Of a DNA stretch of 64,000 nucleotides, positions 44,151 through 52,180 are shown one piece after another. Position 1 is the stretch's first letter; every line of letters begins with the position of its first letter. The notes under the pieces were generated by a model that was not told the DNA's origin, did not search any database, and worked only from the letters and a program-made list of their open reading frames with translations. The translations under genes were made by a program, and so were the position numbers. The stretch is from Gammaproteobacteria bacterium (GTDB lineage Bacteria; Pseudomonadota; Gammaproteobacteria; Pseudomonadales; Pseudohongiellaceae), in contig JAWKZW010000001.1 of assembly GCA_041395725.1 (NCBI GenBank), positions 496,001 through 560,000 on the forward strand. Reading direction: 5' to 3'.

Positions 44151-44939
44151 AGTATTGACAATTTAACCCCTTGAGCCAGGAAGATCTTGGCAATTAGTCG
44201 CATTATACCGCCACTGCCCTTTCCCAAGACGCAAAGGCACGCTGTCGAAATAGCCGATAGTTTTAAGCAGACAATACGTGCCGCCCTAAATTGAAAAAAT
44301 TTTAAACTGCGGCATGTGCATCTAGAAATCTCTGCGCTTGTTGCATCGATTTGAATTTACGCATACCCCTTTCTCGTACCCTCGTTGGCTGGTGAGAAAG
44401 TTCTGCTTTATTGTTCGAATACTGCTCCGAGTCGTGAATAGTGCCTGGCAGTAATTCTCGATGCGCGACTCCATAACTGCGCAACTTGTCTGTTGTAATC
44501 TTTCGTGGTGCACTCTTGGATTTTTGCAGGATCCGTTTGAAAAACCGCTTAGCTGTAGCGCCATCGCGTTTCTGGTGAACAAACACATCTACCACCTCGC
44601 CGTCCTGATCAACGGCTCGCCAAAGGTAGTGCTGCACGCTTCGGATTTTCACAAAGACCTCATCGATGTGGAATGTATCACCGAATCCTTGATACTTTCG
44701 CTTACAGCGCCTCGCATGCAGTTTTCCGAACTTGTTACACCAAAGTCGAATAGCTTCGTAGCTCACATTAACTCCGCGCTTGGCGAGTAGATCCTCTATG
44801 TCGCGGTGGCTCAAGTTAAATCGGTAATAGAGCCAGACTGCATGCTGGATAATTTCTGGTGGAAAGCGATGTCTTTTGTACAATTTACTGGATTTCATGC
44901 CACTATCATGACAGAAGCCCGGTTAACTTGTCGGTTCCC
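44151..44939 (-). mobile_element. IS6-family element copy 1 (degenerate)
   Basis: About 789 bp bounded by imperfect inverted repeats: AGTATTGACAATTTAAC (44151-44167) and GTTAACTTGTCGGTTCCC (44922-44939). The size suits IS6 elements (about 0.8 kb). It contains one transposase gene with internal stops. A second, opposite copy with a matching end lies at 53.1-53.8 kb. Confidence 0.8.
44203..44898 (-). pseudogene. IS6-family transposase with premature stops
   Basis: The frame from 44898 runs 198 codons: KRHRFPPEIIQHAVWLYYRFNLSHRDIEDLLAKRGV, the HIDEVFVKI DDE start, LWRAVDQDGEVVDV and TDKLRSYG, then HAAV-stop at 44302. Reading on through two stop codons gives FNLGRH and FRQRAFASWERAVAV, the normal C-terminus of IS6 transposases, ending at 44203. 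The catalytic triad is mostly before the stop, but the truncation probably inactivates it. Confidence 0.85.
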
Positions 44940-45081
44940 AATAAATTGTCCGGAATATTTGGCATGAATTATCATGTTTTTGTAACAGTTTTTTGTAGCA
45001 AGCCAGTTACACATTCAAAGAGTTGCAGTCTGGTTGCTTTCCCCAACAGCGATGGTACTTTTGTAATGGAGGGTTTGTGTT

Positions 45082-45411
45082 CTGGAAAAAATTAAGCTTT
45101 ACTCGACCAATACCGGTGAATTTCGATTCGACTTGATTGCTAAAAATAGAGCGGTTGTGGGTACGTCTGAACCCTTTCCGAGTAGGAATAAGGCAGTACA
45201 TGCGGTCTATCTCGTTAAGACGATAGCAAAGGTCGATCGGCGATTCAGGATATTTTGTGACTACAACGAAAAATATTATTTTAGTCTACATACAGAAGAC
45301 GGGGACAAACTGCTCATTTCACAGGGCTATTCTTCATGTGATGCTGCAAAAGAGGGTATTGAGATACTTAAGAGAATCGCAATGAATGCAAGAATAACAG
45401 AAGCCAAATAA
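45082..45411 (+). CDS. DUF1508 (YegP-like) protein, start uncertain
   Basis: A 90-110 residue protein with KLYSTNTGEFRFDLIAKNRAVVGTSEPFPSRNKAVHAVYLVKTIAK, the Y-x-x-x-x-G-x-x-R-x-x-L-x-A-x-N pattern of the YegP/DUF1508 fold. The frame opens after a stop at 45064 and has no ATG before the conserved part. A CTG at 45082, nine bases after GGAGG, or a TTG at 45133 could serve, or the start was lost when the IS6 copy landed beside it. Function unknown, stress-linked in other bacteria. Confidence 0.6.
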   Translation: MEKIKLYSTNTGEFRFDLIAKNRAVVGTSEPFPSRNKAVHAVYLVKTIAKVDRRFRIFCDYNEKYYFSLHTEDGDKLLISQGYSSCDAAKEGIEILKRIAMNARITEAK

Positions 45412-45856
45412 CCACTAGAATAAAACTGTAGATTGTAACCGACTAGTGGCAAGAGAATCTGGTAAATTAGTAATACTACCGAGCTCGTTTCGTTCTACTT
45501 TTCCGCCTGGCTGACCAGGGTATTGATGTGGGTGTGAATGTCTTCAACATCCTCCTCATACGCACGGCGGCGAATGACAACATCTCGCTAGTCTCAAGTA
45601 CTTTCTCAATTATTCATACGCATCAGGACAACGACCTAGAGAAAACATTGATTCGCTTCCTTATTTCCAGGCAAAAATTAGCCAGGAGGCGGAATTGGAT
45701 ATTTACAAAGTTAATAGAATGAGGTTGCGCCAAATGGACCTGTAATCCCCCGGGTATTACAGGCCCATTTGGCTGAGTATTAAGGAATTGTGCAAGCATC
45801 GAACCCCGAAAAACGAAATTTGGAATAAAATAGTTGAGAAAAGCGACAGCCGGGTA
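45412..45856. other. Intergenic with strong inverted repeat
   Basis: About 445 bases between the DUF1508 gene and the end of the nitronate monooxygenase gene. A 64-codon open frame at 45528-45722 has no recognisable features. The notable content is the inverted repeat at 45730-45772. Confidence 0.5.
45730..45772. repeat. 17-bp inverted repeat, near-perfect hairpin
   Basis: CCAAATGGACCTGTAAT (45730-45746) and ATTACAGGCCCATTTGG (45756-45772) are inverse complements with a single mismatch and a 9-nt loop. It sits downstream of the nitronate monooxygenase gene. There is no T-run on either side, so a simple Rho-independent terminator is unlikely. Confidence 0.8.
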
Positions 45857-47386
45857 TCACCTTGTTTCGAAAGTCTGACTGGCAAGTTCGATATTGTGCT
45901 GGTGCTCATTGCACATAATCTCCAGCTGCATGGCTATAGTCCGTTGACCCACACGGGGTAGTACCTCTTTGATCTTACGCACCACCCACCGCTGTCCACG
46001 ATTGAGCAGCAACAGCCGTTCTTCAAGATTCTCAACCGCCATGCATTTTTCGAAGAAATCCCCGGTTTCACGATGCGCCTGGGCTCCCAGACTGCGGATG
46101 CTGCCGATGAGTGCCCGGCAGGACCTGACTTCATCCCGATGAATCTGCTGCAACAGCCGCCGCCATCTGCCGGTACCCGCCTGCTTCAGTGAACAGGCGC
46201 AGATCCTGGCTCCCGCCCGCTCGGCTTTCAACAAGAGCCCCAACAGGTCAATTAGCTCCTGGTTCGAACAATGCCCGGCGTATTCACCCGACACCTCGTG
46301 CAGTGAACAGGGGCTTGAGCTGAAGCCCGCGGTTTCGCCATGCCCGCCGCGATCGTCGTTTCCTTCAACCAGATTGTGACGGAACACCTGGTCAGCCTCG
46401 TTCACCATGCGTGTAACCACCTCCGCGGCCGATCCCCTGTGCCGAATCTGGCCACAGGCCTGGCCGGCATAAAGCGGCATCTTGTCCAGTTCGCCTACGG
46501 CATCCCGTAGTGGCGAATCTGTGGAAAAAAGATACACTGGCTTACCATCCTGCTCGCCTATTTGGCGGGTACGAGGTAGGCCCCTGCCGTCCTGGTAATT
46601 CTCGGTAATGGAGTTTTTCAGCACCCGCACCGGGGCATTTTGTGGCCAGTTGAGAGGATAAGCCAGGGTATGAACCGCATCCTCGGAAACCGCATCCACC
46701 AGCGCCTGTTTGTGAAGCTCGTGGGCACAGGATTCCCGGGTGCTCACAAAGGCCGAACCACACCAGACACCCTGCGCACCCAGCATCAGTGCGGCCGCCA
46801 GCCCACGGCCGGACACGATGCCGCCAGCGGCGACAACAGGTACGGGGCTGATCTCTGCGATCTCCGGTACCAGCGAGAAAGTGCCGATTGCCCCGCGCAC
46901 GTGGCCGCCGGCATCATATCCCTGCGCGATGATCACATCCGCCCCGGCAGCCAGGGCAGTCCGGGCGTCTTGCACCGAGCCAACCTGATGCATAACGACG
47001 ATGCCCGCCTCGAGCAGGCGCGCCATTGTGTCACGGTCGATATCCCAGAACAGGCATGCGATTGGCACTTTCAGGTCGATAACGCAATCCACCTGCGTAG
47101 CCAGCAGCCTGCTTTCAGTTGCAGCCGGGATCAGGTTGACCCCGAACGGCCTGCTGGTCAGATCACGAAGCTGCTGTACCTGGCTTTCTATCATCGCCAC
47201 GGGCTCACGCACCATGCCAAGGCAACCCAGCCCTCCAGCGGCGCTGACCGCCGCCGCCAGCTCAAACCTGGCAACGCCTCCCATCCCTGCAGCAAGAATC
47301 GGGAGGTCACAGCCCAGTATGTCCAGCAGCGGTGTATGCAGATTCAGACTGTAGCGCGTTGTGGCTCTGGATTCAGCGTCGTTCAT
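45857..47386 (-). CDS. Nitronate monooxygenase fused to a ferritin-like (DUF6306) domain
   Basis: About 509 residues from the ATG at 47386, which follows a strong AGGAGGAGGT. Residues 1-350 are a flavin TIM barrel of the nitronate monooxygenase/FabK family (PILAAGMGGVARFELAAAVSAAGGLG, AQGYDAGGHVRGAIGTF with the catalytic His, VVAAGGIVSGRGLAAALMLGAQGVW). Residues about 375-505 form a second domain (LIDLLGLLLKAERAGARI, HRDEVRSC, EERLLLLNRGQRWVVRKIKEVLPR, MCNEHQHNIEL) with Glu and His in ferritin-like spacing, as in DUF6306. It lies 81 bases downstream of the DUF3565-DUF1971 gene. Oxidation of nitroalkanes or a link to nitrosative stress is inferred. Confidence 0.87.
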   Translation of the reverse strand: MNDAESRATTRYSLNLHTPLLDILGCDLPILAAGMGGVARFELAAAVSAAGGLGCLGMVREPVAMIESQVQQLRDLTSRPFGVNLIPAATESRLLATQVDCVIDLKVPIACLFWDIDRDTMARLLEAGIVVMHQVGSVQDARTALAAGADVIIAQGYDAGGHVRGAIGTFSLVPEIAEISPVPVVAAGGIVSGRGLAAALMLGAQGVWCGSAFVSTRESCAHELHKQALVDAVSEDAVHTLAYPLNWPQNAPVRVLKNSITENYQDGRGLPRTRQIGEQDGKPVYLFSTDSPLRDAVGELDKMPLYAGQACGQIRHRGSAAEVVTRMVNEADQVFRHNLVEGNDDRGGHGETAGFSSSPCSLHEVSGEYAGHCSNQELIDLLGLLLKAERAGARICACSLKQAGTGRWRRLLQQIHRDEVRSCRALIGSIRSLGAQAHRETGDFFEKCMAVENLEERLLLLNRGQRWVVRKIKEVLPRVGQRTIAMQLEIMCNEHQHNIELASQTFETR

Positions 47387-47466
47387 GGTTACCTCCTCCT
47401 TATGGTGAACAGGTACATTGTGGGACACTGTGTTTCTATTCAATGTTCCCCGTCACCCGCTAAGGC

Positions 47467-47940
47467 TTACGTCGGTTGCGCCTCTCTGGCAAAGAACTCC
47501 ACGTAGAACCTGACCGGTCCCTGCGGTTCGACTCGGTGGCGCAACTCCGGGGGTATGGCTGCCGACATGCCTGCTTCCAGCAATAGCGATCGATCCACCG
47601 GCGCGTCACAGTGATAGCGCAGTAATCCTTCCACGACGGTGATGCGCCCCCACACACCGGCTTTGGTGCTATGGTCTTTTTTCAACCCTTCGGGGAAATC
47701 CTGCTGGTTGAATTCTGGCGTCCGGCGTTTGAACACCAGTGCTTCCGGCCAGACCAGATCGTTGCACAGCACGCATTCAAGCTCGCTGCCAAGCATGGAA
47801 TCCCGACCGGATTTGGATTGCGTCCACTTCCTGACCTGGAACGGCGGACGATGACGAACATGCTGGTTGTGATAACACTCCAGCTCCGCGACCCAATCGT
47901 CGGCATCGTCTTTGTGATAGCCCGCAATCTTTCTCAACAT
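47467..47940 (-). CDS. DUF3565-DUF1971 (TehB-like cupin) fusion protein
   Basis: A 157-residue protein. The first half (KIAGYHKDDADDWVAELECYHNQHVRHRPPF) is DUF3565, the second (FPEGLKKDHSTKAGVWGRITVVEGLLRYH ... PPELRHRVEPQGPVRFYVEFFARE) is DUF1971, a small cupin. Genes of this kind occur with NO-responsive regulators, and here the gene is divergent from nirK with NsrR-like operators between them. A nitrosative-stress role is inferred from this setting. No catalytic activity is established. Confidence 0.85.
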   Translation of the reverse strand: MLRKIAGYHKDDADDWVAELECYHNQHVRHRPPFQVRKWTQSKSGRDSMLGSELECVLCNDLVWPEALVFKRRTPEFNQQDFPEGLKKDHSTKAGVWGRITVVEGLLRYHCDAPVDRSLLLEAGMSAAIPPELRHRVEPQGPVRFYVEFFAREAQPT

Positions 47941-48040
47941 GGATTGCCCCCAAAAACTTTAAATGGATCAGGTTGCTGCCCGGTCGCAGGCCGGGCACTG
48001 GTTCACACACGGGTGACCGGTGCGGCCAGCATATCATTAA

Positions 48041-48057
48041 ATGTATTTGACATGCAT
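48041..48057. promoter_or_regulatory. NsrR operator 1 in the divergent promoter
   Basis: ATGTATTTGACATGCAT agrees with the NsrR consensus ATGYATTTNAAATRCAT at all but one specified base. It lies about 95 bases before nirK and about 100 before the divergent DUF3565-DUF1971 gene, so it can control both. The nsrR gene is in the same cluster. Confidence 0.82.
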
Positions 48058-48074
48058 GTTATCTTTATGAAAAC

Positions 48075-48091
48075 ATGCATTCGATTTACAT
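48075..48091. promoter_or_regulatory. NsrR-like operator 2 before nirK
   Basis: ATGCATTCGATTTACAT lies within a wider palindrome (AACATG at 48072-48077 and CATGTT at 48089-48094) and has three mismatches to the NsrR consensus. It is 34 bases after site 1, centre to centre, close to three turns, so the two could bind cooperatively. Confidence 0.6.
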
Positions 48092-48149
48092 GTTTATATT
48101 ACTTTCACAGATCAACCGCTTTAATCATTCACACTCACAGGAGAAACCA

Positions 48150-49088
48150 ATGAACCTGCGCACTGTTACCCGGCTGGGAGTCGCATTATTGACAGCCTTG
48201 TCCGTCCCGGTTTGGGCGGAAACCGTCAAGGTCAGTCTCGACGCCGTAGAAACGGACCTGATCATAGACAATGCAGGCAACAAGCAATCGATGTGGACCT
48301 ATTCAGGGACGGTTCCCGGCCCAGTAATACGTGTTACCGAGGGCGATGTCGTCGAATTCACTCTGCACAACAGCGCCGACAATGAGCAAAGCCATTCCAT
48401 AGACTTTCACGCCGCTATCGTTGATGTTCTGGACGAGTTCGCATCCGTCAATCCAGGCGAACAGAAGAACTTTACCTTCGCAGCTAATCACCCCGGCGTG
48501 TTTATCTACCATTGCGGATCAGACTCCATGGCTGAGCATATTTCCAGGGGTATGTATGGCGTAATTATCGTGGACCCGGCCGCCGGTTATTCGGAAACCT
48601 TTCCGCGACCCGACCGGGAGTACGTGCTGGTTCAGGGCGACCTGTTCGCGGAGGGCACCAGCGCTGAAGATCGTGCTATGGGCAAAGACTGGACCAATGC
48701 GCTGATAAACGGAAAGGTTTTTCACTATGACCCCGTCCATGACTCGAACGCCAGCCTCACCCTGGAAGCCGAGCCTGGCGAGAGAGTCAGAATCTTCTTT
48801 GTCAACGCCATGATAAACGAAGCTGCGGCTTTCCATCCCATTGCAGGAATCTGGGAGCGGGTCTGGGATAACGGAAACCCCAAGAATGTTCGCTACGGGC
48901 TACAGACAGTGGAAGTGCCGCCGGCGCATGGCATGGTATTCGACCTTGTGCCTCCGGCGGACCGGCCTACCAACAACGCTCTGGTTGACCACCGGATGCG
49001 ACATGCTCTTCGCGGTGCCATTACCGTGCTGATGACCTACGAGGGCGTGGAACCGGAAAAAGGCAAGAGTGAACTGATCATCAGATAG
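48150..49088 (+). CDS. nirK: Copper-containing nitrite reductase (NirK)
   Basis: 312 residues from the ATG at 48150, which follows CAGGAGAAACC. Signal peptide to about VWA. All copper ligands are visible in NirK spacing: type 1 His82, Cys122, His130, Met135; type 2 His87, His121, His281; catalytic Asp85 and His229. It reduces nitrite to NO in the periplasm. It is the first gene of a nirK-cytochrome-cytochrome-multicopper oxidase-nsrR cluster like ncgABC-nirK of Nitrosomonas europaea. Compared with classical denitrifier NirK it is short, closer to the ammonia-oxidiser form. Confidence 0.88.
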   Translation: MNLRTVTRLGVALLTALSVPVWAETVKVSLDAVETDLIIDNAGNKQSMWTYSGTVPGPVIRVTEGDVVEFTLHNSADNEQSHSIDFHAAIVDVLDEFASVNPGEQKNFTFAANHPGVFIYHCGSDSMAEHISRGMYGVIIVDPAAGYSETFPRPDREYVLVQGDLFAEGTSAEDRAMGKDWTNALINGKVFHYDPVHDSNASLTLEAEPGERVRIFFVNAMINEAAAFHPIAGIWERVWDNGNPKNVRYGLQTVEVPPAHGMVFDLVPPADRPTNNALVDHRMRHALRGAITVLMTYEGVEPEKGKSELIIR

Positions 49089-49103
49089 ACGAGGAGCCAG
49101 ACC

Positions 49104-49784
49104 ATGACCAAGCGCAACCATTTGCCATTGCTGACCCTGTTGCTGGCCTGGCCGGTTGTACCGGTAGCCGGCTTTGCCGAAGAGATGCCCGCTGCCGCCA
49201 ATCTCTGTCTGACATGCCATCAGGTAACCGTCGAGAGTGACCGTGCAGTCCAGGTAGCACCCCCGCTATTCTACGCAGGCAACAAGTTCAACAGGGACTG
49301 GCTCGAGAGCTGGTTGCAGACACCGACCAGAATTCGACCCGCTGGCGGATTCTTCGCCGACCACATCATCACTTCCGAGGAAGGCGATAGCATCGATACC
49401 GCTTCATTGGCTCCCCACCCATCCGTTGATTCAGCAGCGGCGAAGCAACTGAGCGACTGGTTGATGAGTCTGCGACCACATGACCAGCTGATAGCGGAGT
49501 CCAGTGAGTACTCGCCGGCACCAATTTCTCCCCGTCTCGGTGCCATGGATTTTGTCAAATTCAAGGGTTGTGGGGGTTGTCATCGTGATACGCCCGAATA
49601 CGGGGGCGTATCCGGTCCGGAACTGTATACCGCCTGGCAACGCCTGCAGCCGGAATTCATCGTTTCCTACATCAAGAACCCACGCGCCTGGAACCAACAA
49701 AGCTCCATGCCGGATCGTAATCTCCAGGATGAGCAGATTCACAAACTGGTCAATTACTTGAAATCACTGCACAAGGAGGACTGA
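49104..49784 (+). CDS. Diheme cytochrome c (NcgB-like)
   Basis: A 226-residue secreted protein: signal peptide ending GFAEE, a first heme site CLTCH near residue 35 and a second CGGCH near residue 154, each in a cytochrome c domain, the last ending MPDRNLQDEQIHKLVNYLKSL with the Met ligand. It lies 15 bases after nirK and 3 before the next cytochrome. By position and heme count it corresponds to the diheme cytochrome of the Nitrosomonas ncg cluster, serving as electron carrier for NirK or the multicopper oxidase. Confidence 0.87.
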   Translation: MTKRNHLPLLTLLLAWPVVPVAGFAEEMPAAANLCLTCHQVTVESDRAVQVAPPLFYAGNKFNRDWLESWLQTPTRIRPAGGFFADHIITSEEGDSIDTASLAPHPSVDSAAAKQLSDWLMSLRPHDQLIAESSEYSPAPISPRLGAMDFVKFKGCGGCHRDTPEYGGVSGPELYTAWQRLQPEFIVSYIKNPRAWNQQSSMPDRNLQDEQIHKLVNYLKSLHKED

Positions 49785-49787
49785 ACT

Positions 49788-50168
49788 ATGAGACTTGCAC
49801 GTAATCACGCTTCAATCCTGGCGCAGGCCTCACTGATGGTAGCGACACTGTGCTGGAGCGTGCTGGCAACCGCGTCGGACGCAGACAACGGCAGGATTCT
49901 TTACCGCAACAACTGTTCCCAGTGCCATGGGCTGAAGGGAACCGGAAAGGGAATCAATGCCCCTCACCTGGAGGTCGCTCCACGCAACCATACCGACCAT
50001 GACGAAATGATTGCTCGGACCGATGAGGAACTGTTCAAGGCCATTTCCGAAGGGGGACAGTCTGTCAATAAGTCGGTACTGATGCCCAACTGGGGGAAAA
50101 CACTCAGCCCTGAAGAAATCGAAGACCTGGTGGCCTACCTCAGAGTGCTGTGCTGCCAGGAGCAATGA
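49788..50168 (+). CDS. Monoheme cytochrome c (NcgC-like)
   Basis: A 126-residue protein with a signal segment (to about ATASD), heme site CSQCH in GRILYRNNCSQCHGLKGTGKG and a C-terminal MPNWGKTLSPEEIEDLVAYLRVL with the axial Met. It ends CCQEQ, with an unusual Cys pair. Between the diheme cytochrome and multicopper oxidase genes, it is the third member of the operon and probably a small periplasmic electron carrier. Confidence 0.88.
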   Translation: MRLARNHASILAQASLMVATLCWSVLATASDADNGRILYRNNCSQCHGLKGTGKGINAPHLEVAPRNHTDHDEMIARTDEELFKAISEGGQSVNKSVLMPNWGKTLSPEEIEDLVAYLRVLCCQEQ

Positions 50169-50206
50169 AACCAATTGATTACCCAGATACTGGGCGGAGA
50201 AATATC

Positions 50207-51250
50207 ATGCTGAAGAAAGTTGTGATGGCGAGTTATCTGGTATTGGCGGTAGCCTCTGTAAGCGGGGCAGCCACAGCCCAGGCGGAAACCCACAAATTCG
50301 AAATGTCAGTGGAAGAAGTCACTCTCGATATCGCACCGGGTTTCAAGTCCAAGGTCTGGGCCTACGACGGACAGGTTCCCGGTCCTCTTATCAGAGTGCG
50401 GGAAGGAGATGAGGTGGAACTGACGCTGGTGAACAACACCTCATTGAACCATACTATCCATTGGCACGGGTTCTACCAGACCGACAGCTGGCAATCCGAC
50501 GGCGTTCCGGATATTACCCAGAAAGCCATTGAGCCGGGCGAAAGTTTTACCTACCGGTTTACTGCCGACAAGACCGGCAGTCTCTGGTATCACTGCCACG
50601 TCAACGTTGCCGAGCATGTCGGTACACGGGGCATGTGGGGAGCATTTGTGGTGGATCCGCTGCAGCCGACCGAACTGGAGCAAAGTGTCACCCGGGACGC
50701 CATCCTAATGTTTTCCGGCTGGAATCCAGAGGTGGCGAACGATTATGGAGAAGGCGGCCACCCGGGCGAACCCATTTCATTTTTCTCTATTAACGGCAAG
50801 TCTTTTCCTAACACACAACCGCTTCGGGTAAAGGAAGGTGACGTACTGCGTCTGAGACTGTTTGCCGCCACCATCCCTGTTGCGTTTCATCTGCATGGAC
50901 ATGATGTGCTGGTAACCCACAAGGATGGACTGCCTTTGGAAAACCCAGTAGCCGTTGACGTTCTGCCACTGCAACCCGGCGAACGATACGATGTCATCGT
51001 TCGTATGAACAATCCAGGACGCTGGATTGCCCATGACCACAATGAACACCACACCACCAATAACGGGAAGATGCCGGGAGGCGCCGTCATGGTGGTTGAA
51101 TATGAGGGCATTGAAGCGGAGGACTGGTACGTATGGGCGGACAAGTCCTACGACCCGGATTTTTATTGGAGCGAAACCCTGAAGACCCAGGCGACTGGAT
51201 TATTTCACCATGACGAGTTCCTCGGTGAATTCGAGGACTTTCGCCGATAA
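50207..51250 (+). CDS. Two-domain multicopper oxidase (NcgA-like, type C)
   Basis: 347 residues from the ATG at 50207 (GGAG upstream). Signal peptide ending AQA. Domain 1 has HTIHWHG (His85, His87) and YHCHVNVAEH with Cys130, His137 and Met143, a type 1 copper site. Domain 2 has FHLHGH (228-232) and HDHNEHH (276-282) but no Cys, so it carries trinuclear-site ligands only. This places it in the two-domain, type C laccase-like group (type 1 Cu in domain 1), as the blue copper oxidase of the Nitrosomonas nirK cluster. The electron donor or substrate is not known. Confidence 0.87.
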   Translation: MLKKVVMASYLVLAVASVSGAATAQAETHKFEMSVEEVTLDIAPGFKSKVWAYDGQVPGPLIRVREGDEVELTLVNNTSLNHTIHWHGFYQTDSWQSDGVPDITQKAIEPGESFTYRFTADKTGSLWYHCHVNVAEHVGTRGMWGAFVVDPLQPTELEQSVTRDAILMFSGWNPEVANDYGEGGHPGEPISFFSINGKSFPNTQPLRVKEGDVLRLRLFAATIPVAFHLHGHDVLVTHKDGLPLENPVAVDVLPLQPGERYDVIVRMNNPGRWIAHDHNEHHTTNNGKMPGGAVMVVEYEGIEAEDWYVWADKSYDPDFYWSETLKTQATGLFHHDEFLGEFEDFRR

Positions 51251-51360
51251 CGGCGAGGCCGTGATTGGCGGTCAGCAGCGACACTCCTTGGGATTCAAAC
51301 ACGTCGAGTGGCATTGACAGGGCCCGGCAGCAGACACATACTCAAAGTCGGGGTTCTGTC

Positions 51361-51789
51361 ATGCAACTTTTACGATTTACCGATTACAGCTTGAGGGTTT
51401 TGCTTTACCTGGCAATCAACCACAGCAAGCGGTCTACGCTTAAAGAAATCGCCGAGTTCTACCCCATCTCCATCGAACACCTCCGCAAGGTAGTGCACGA
51501 ACTTTCCAGGAGCGGATACATCGTCACTTACCAGGGCAAGGGCGGCGGCATGGAACTGGCGAGGCCACCCGAGGAAATTATGGTAGGGGATGTGATCAGG
51601 CACTTCGAAGGTCATGAAACATTCATTGATTGCGAAAGTATTTCATGCAAACTGGCCCCAGCTTGCACACTGAAGTCAGTGTTAAAGATTGGACAGCAGG
51701 CTCTATACGACAAGCTGAATGAATACTCTATTGCCGACCTAGTGGAATCCAAGCCCAAAATGATAAAACTACTGGCCAAGCGAACTTGA
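51361..51789 (+). CDS. nsrR: NsrR nitric-oxide-sensing Rrf2 repressor
   Basis: 142 residues from the ATG at 51361. MQLLRFTDYSLRVLLYLA is the family start; the winged helix includes ISIEHLRKVVHELSRSGYI and GKGGGMELARP. The three cluster cysteines are in DCESISCKLAPACTLK with C-x4-C-x5-C spacing, as in NsrR and not IscR. It should bind a [2Fe-2S] or [4Fe-4S] cluster, lose DNA on NO, and control the NsrR-like sites before nirK. It lies 110 bases after the multicopper oxidase. Confidence 0.92.
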   Translation: MQLLRFTDYSLRVLLYLAINHSKRSTLKEIAEFYPISIEHLRKVVHELSRSGYIVTYQGKGGGMELARPPEEIMVGDVIRHFEGHETFIDCESISCKLAPACTLKSVLKIGQQALYDKLNEYSIADLVESKPKMIKLLAKRT

Positions 51790-52180
51790 CCTAGCAGGTT
51801 GTTATTTTCGATCCAGTTTCGAACGTATTAAATTCAGAAAATCATGAGAGAGTGTGATCGCCTAATACGGTAACTGGATTGGTGGCGAATTTATGAATAC
51901 CGAACACATATATTTCAATGTTTGCAGATTAGGGCACACAATAATTTGCCTGCTTTCAAGAACTAATATTGGCCGGAAAATCGGGACTTAAAGATTACTG
52001 TTTTTGCTACCAACCTAATTTTCCGATTTTATCGAAGATCGAGCTAATCGAATGCAATGGGAAGTTGAAAGGGCTGTTGTTTCTATAAATCAATTTTGGC
52101 ATTTGTCTACCAGTACAGGCGGCACGAGATTTATGGCAATATATGGGCAGGTTTCCAATAATCTTTTGGAGTAGCGCCCA
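51790..52180. repeat. Intergenic with hairpin element copy 2
   Basis: About 390 AT-rich bases without a gene. Bases 51968-52052 hold an imperfect inverted repeat (GGCCGGAAAATCGGG against ATTTTCCGATTTTATCG) similar in layout and sequence to 8821-8905; both end in a TATCxAxGAxCGAGCT block. No terminator with T-run is clear after nsrR. Confidence 0.55.

Noticed and set aside
46640..47506. 288-codon frame antisense to the nitronate monooxygenase gene
   Set aside because: No motif, no ribosome site, wholly inside a well-supported gene.
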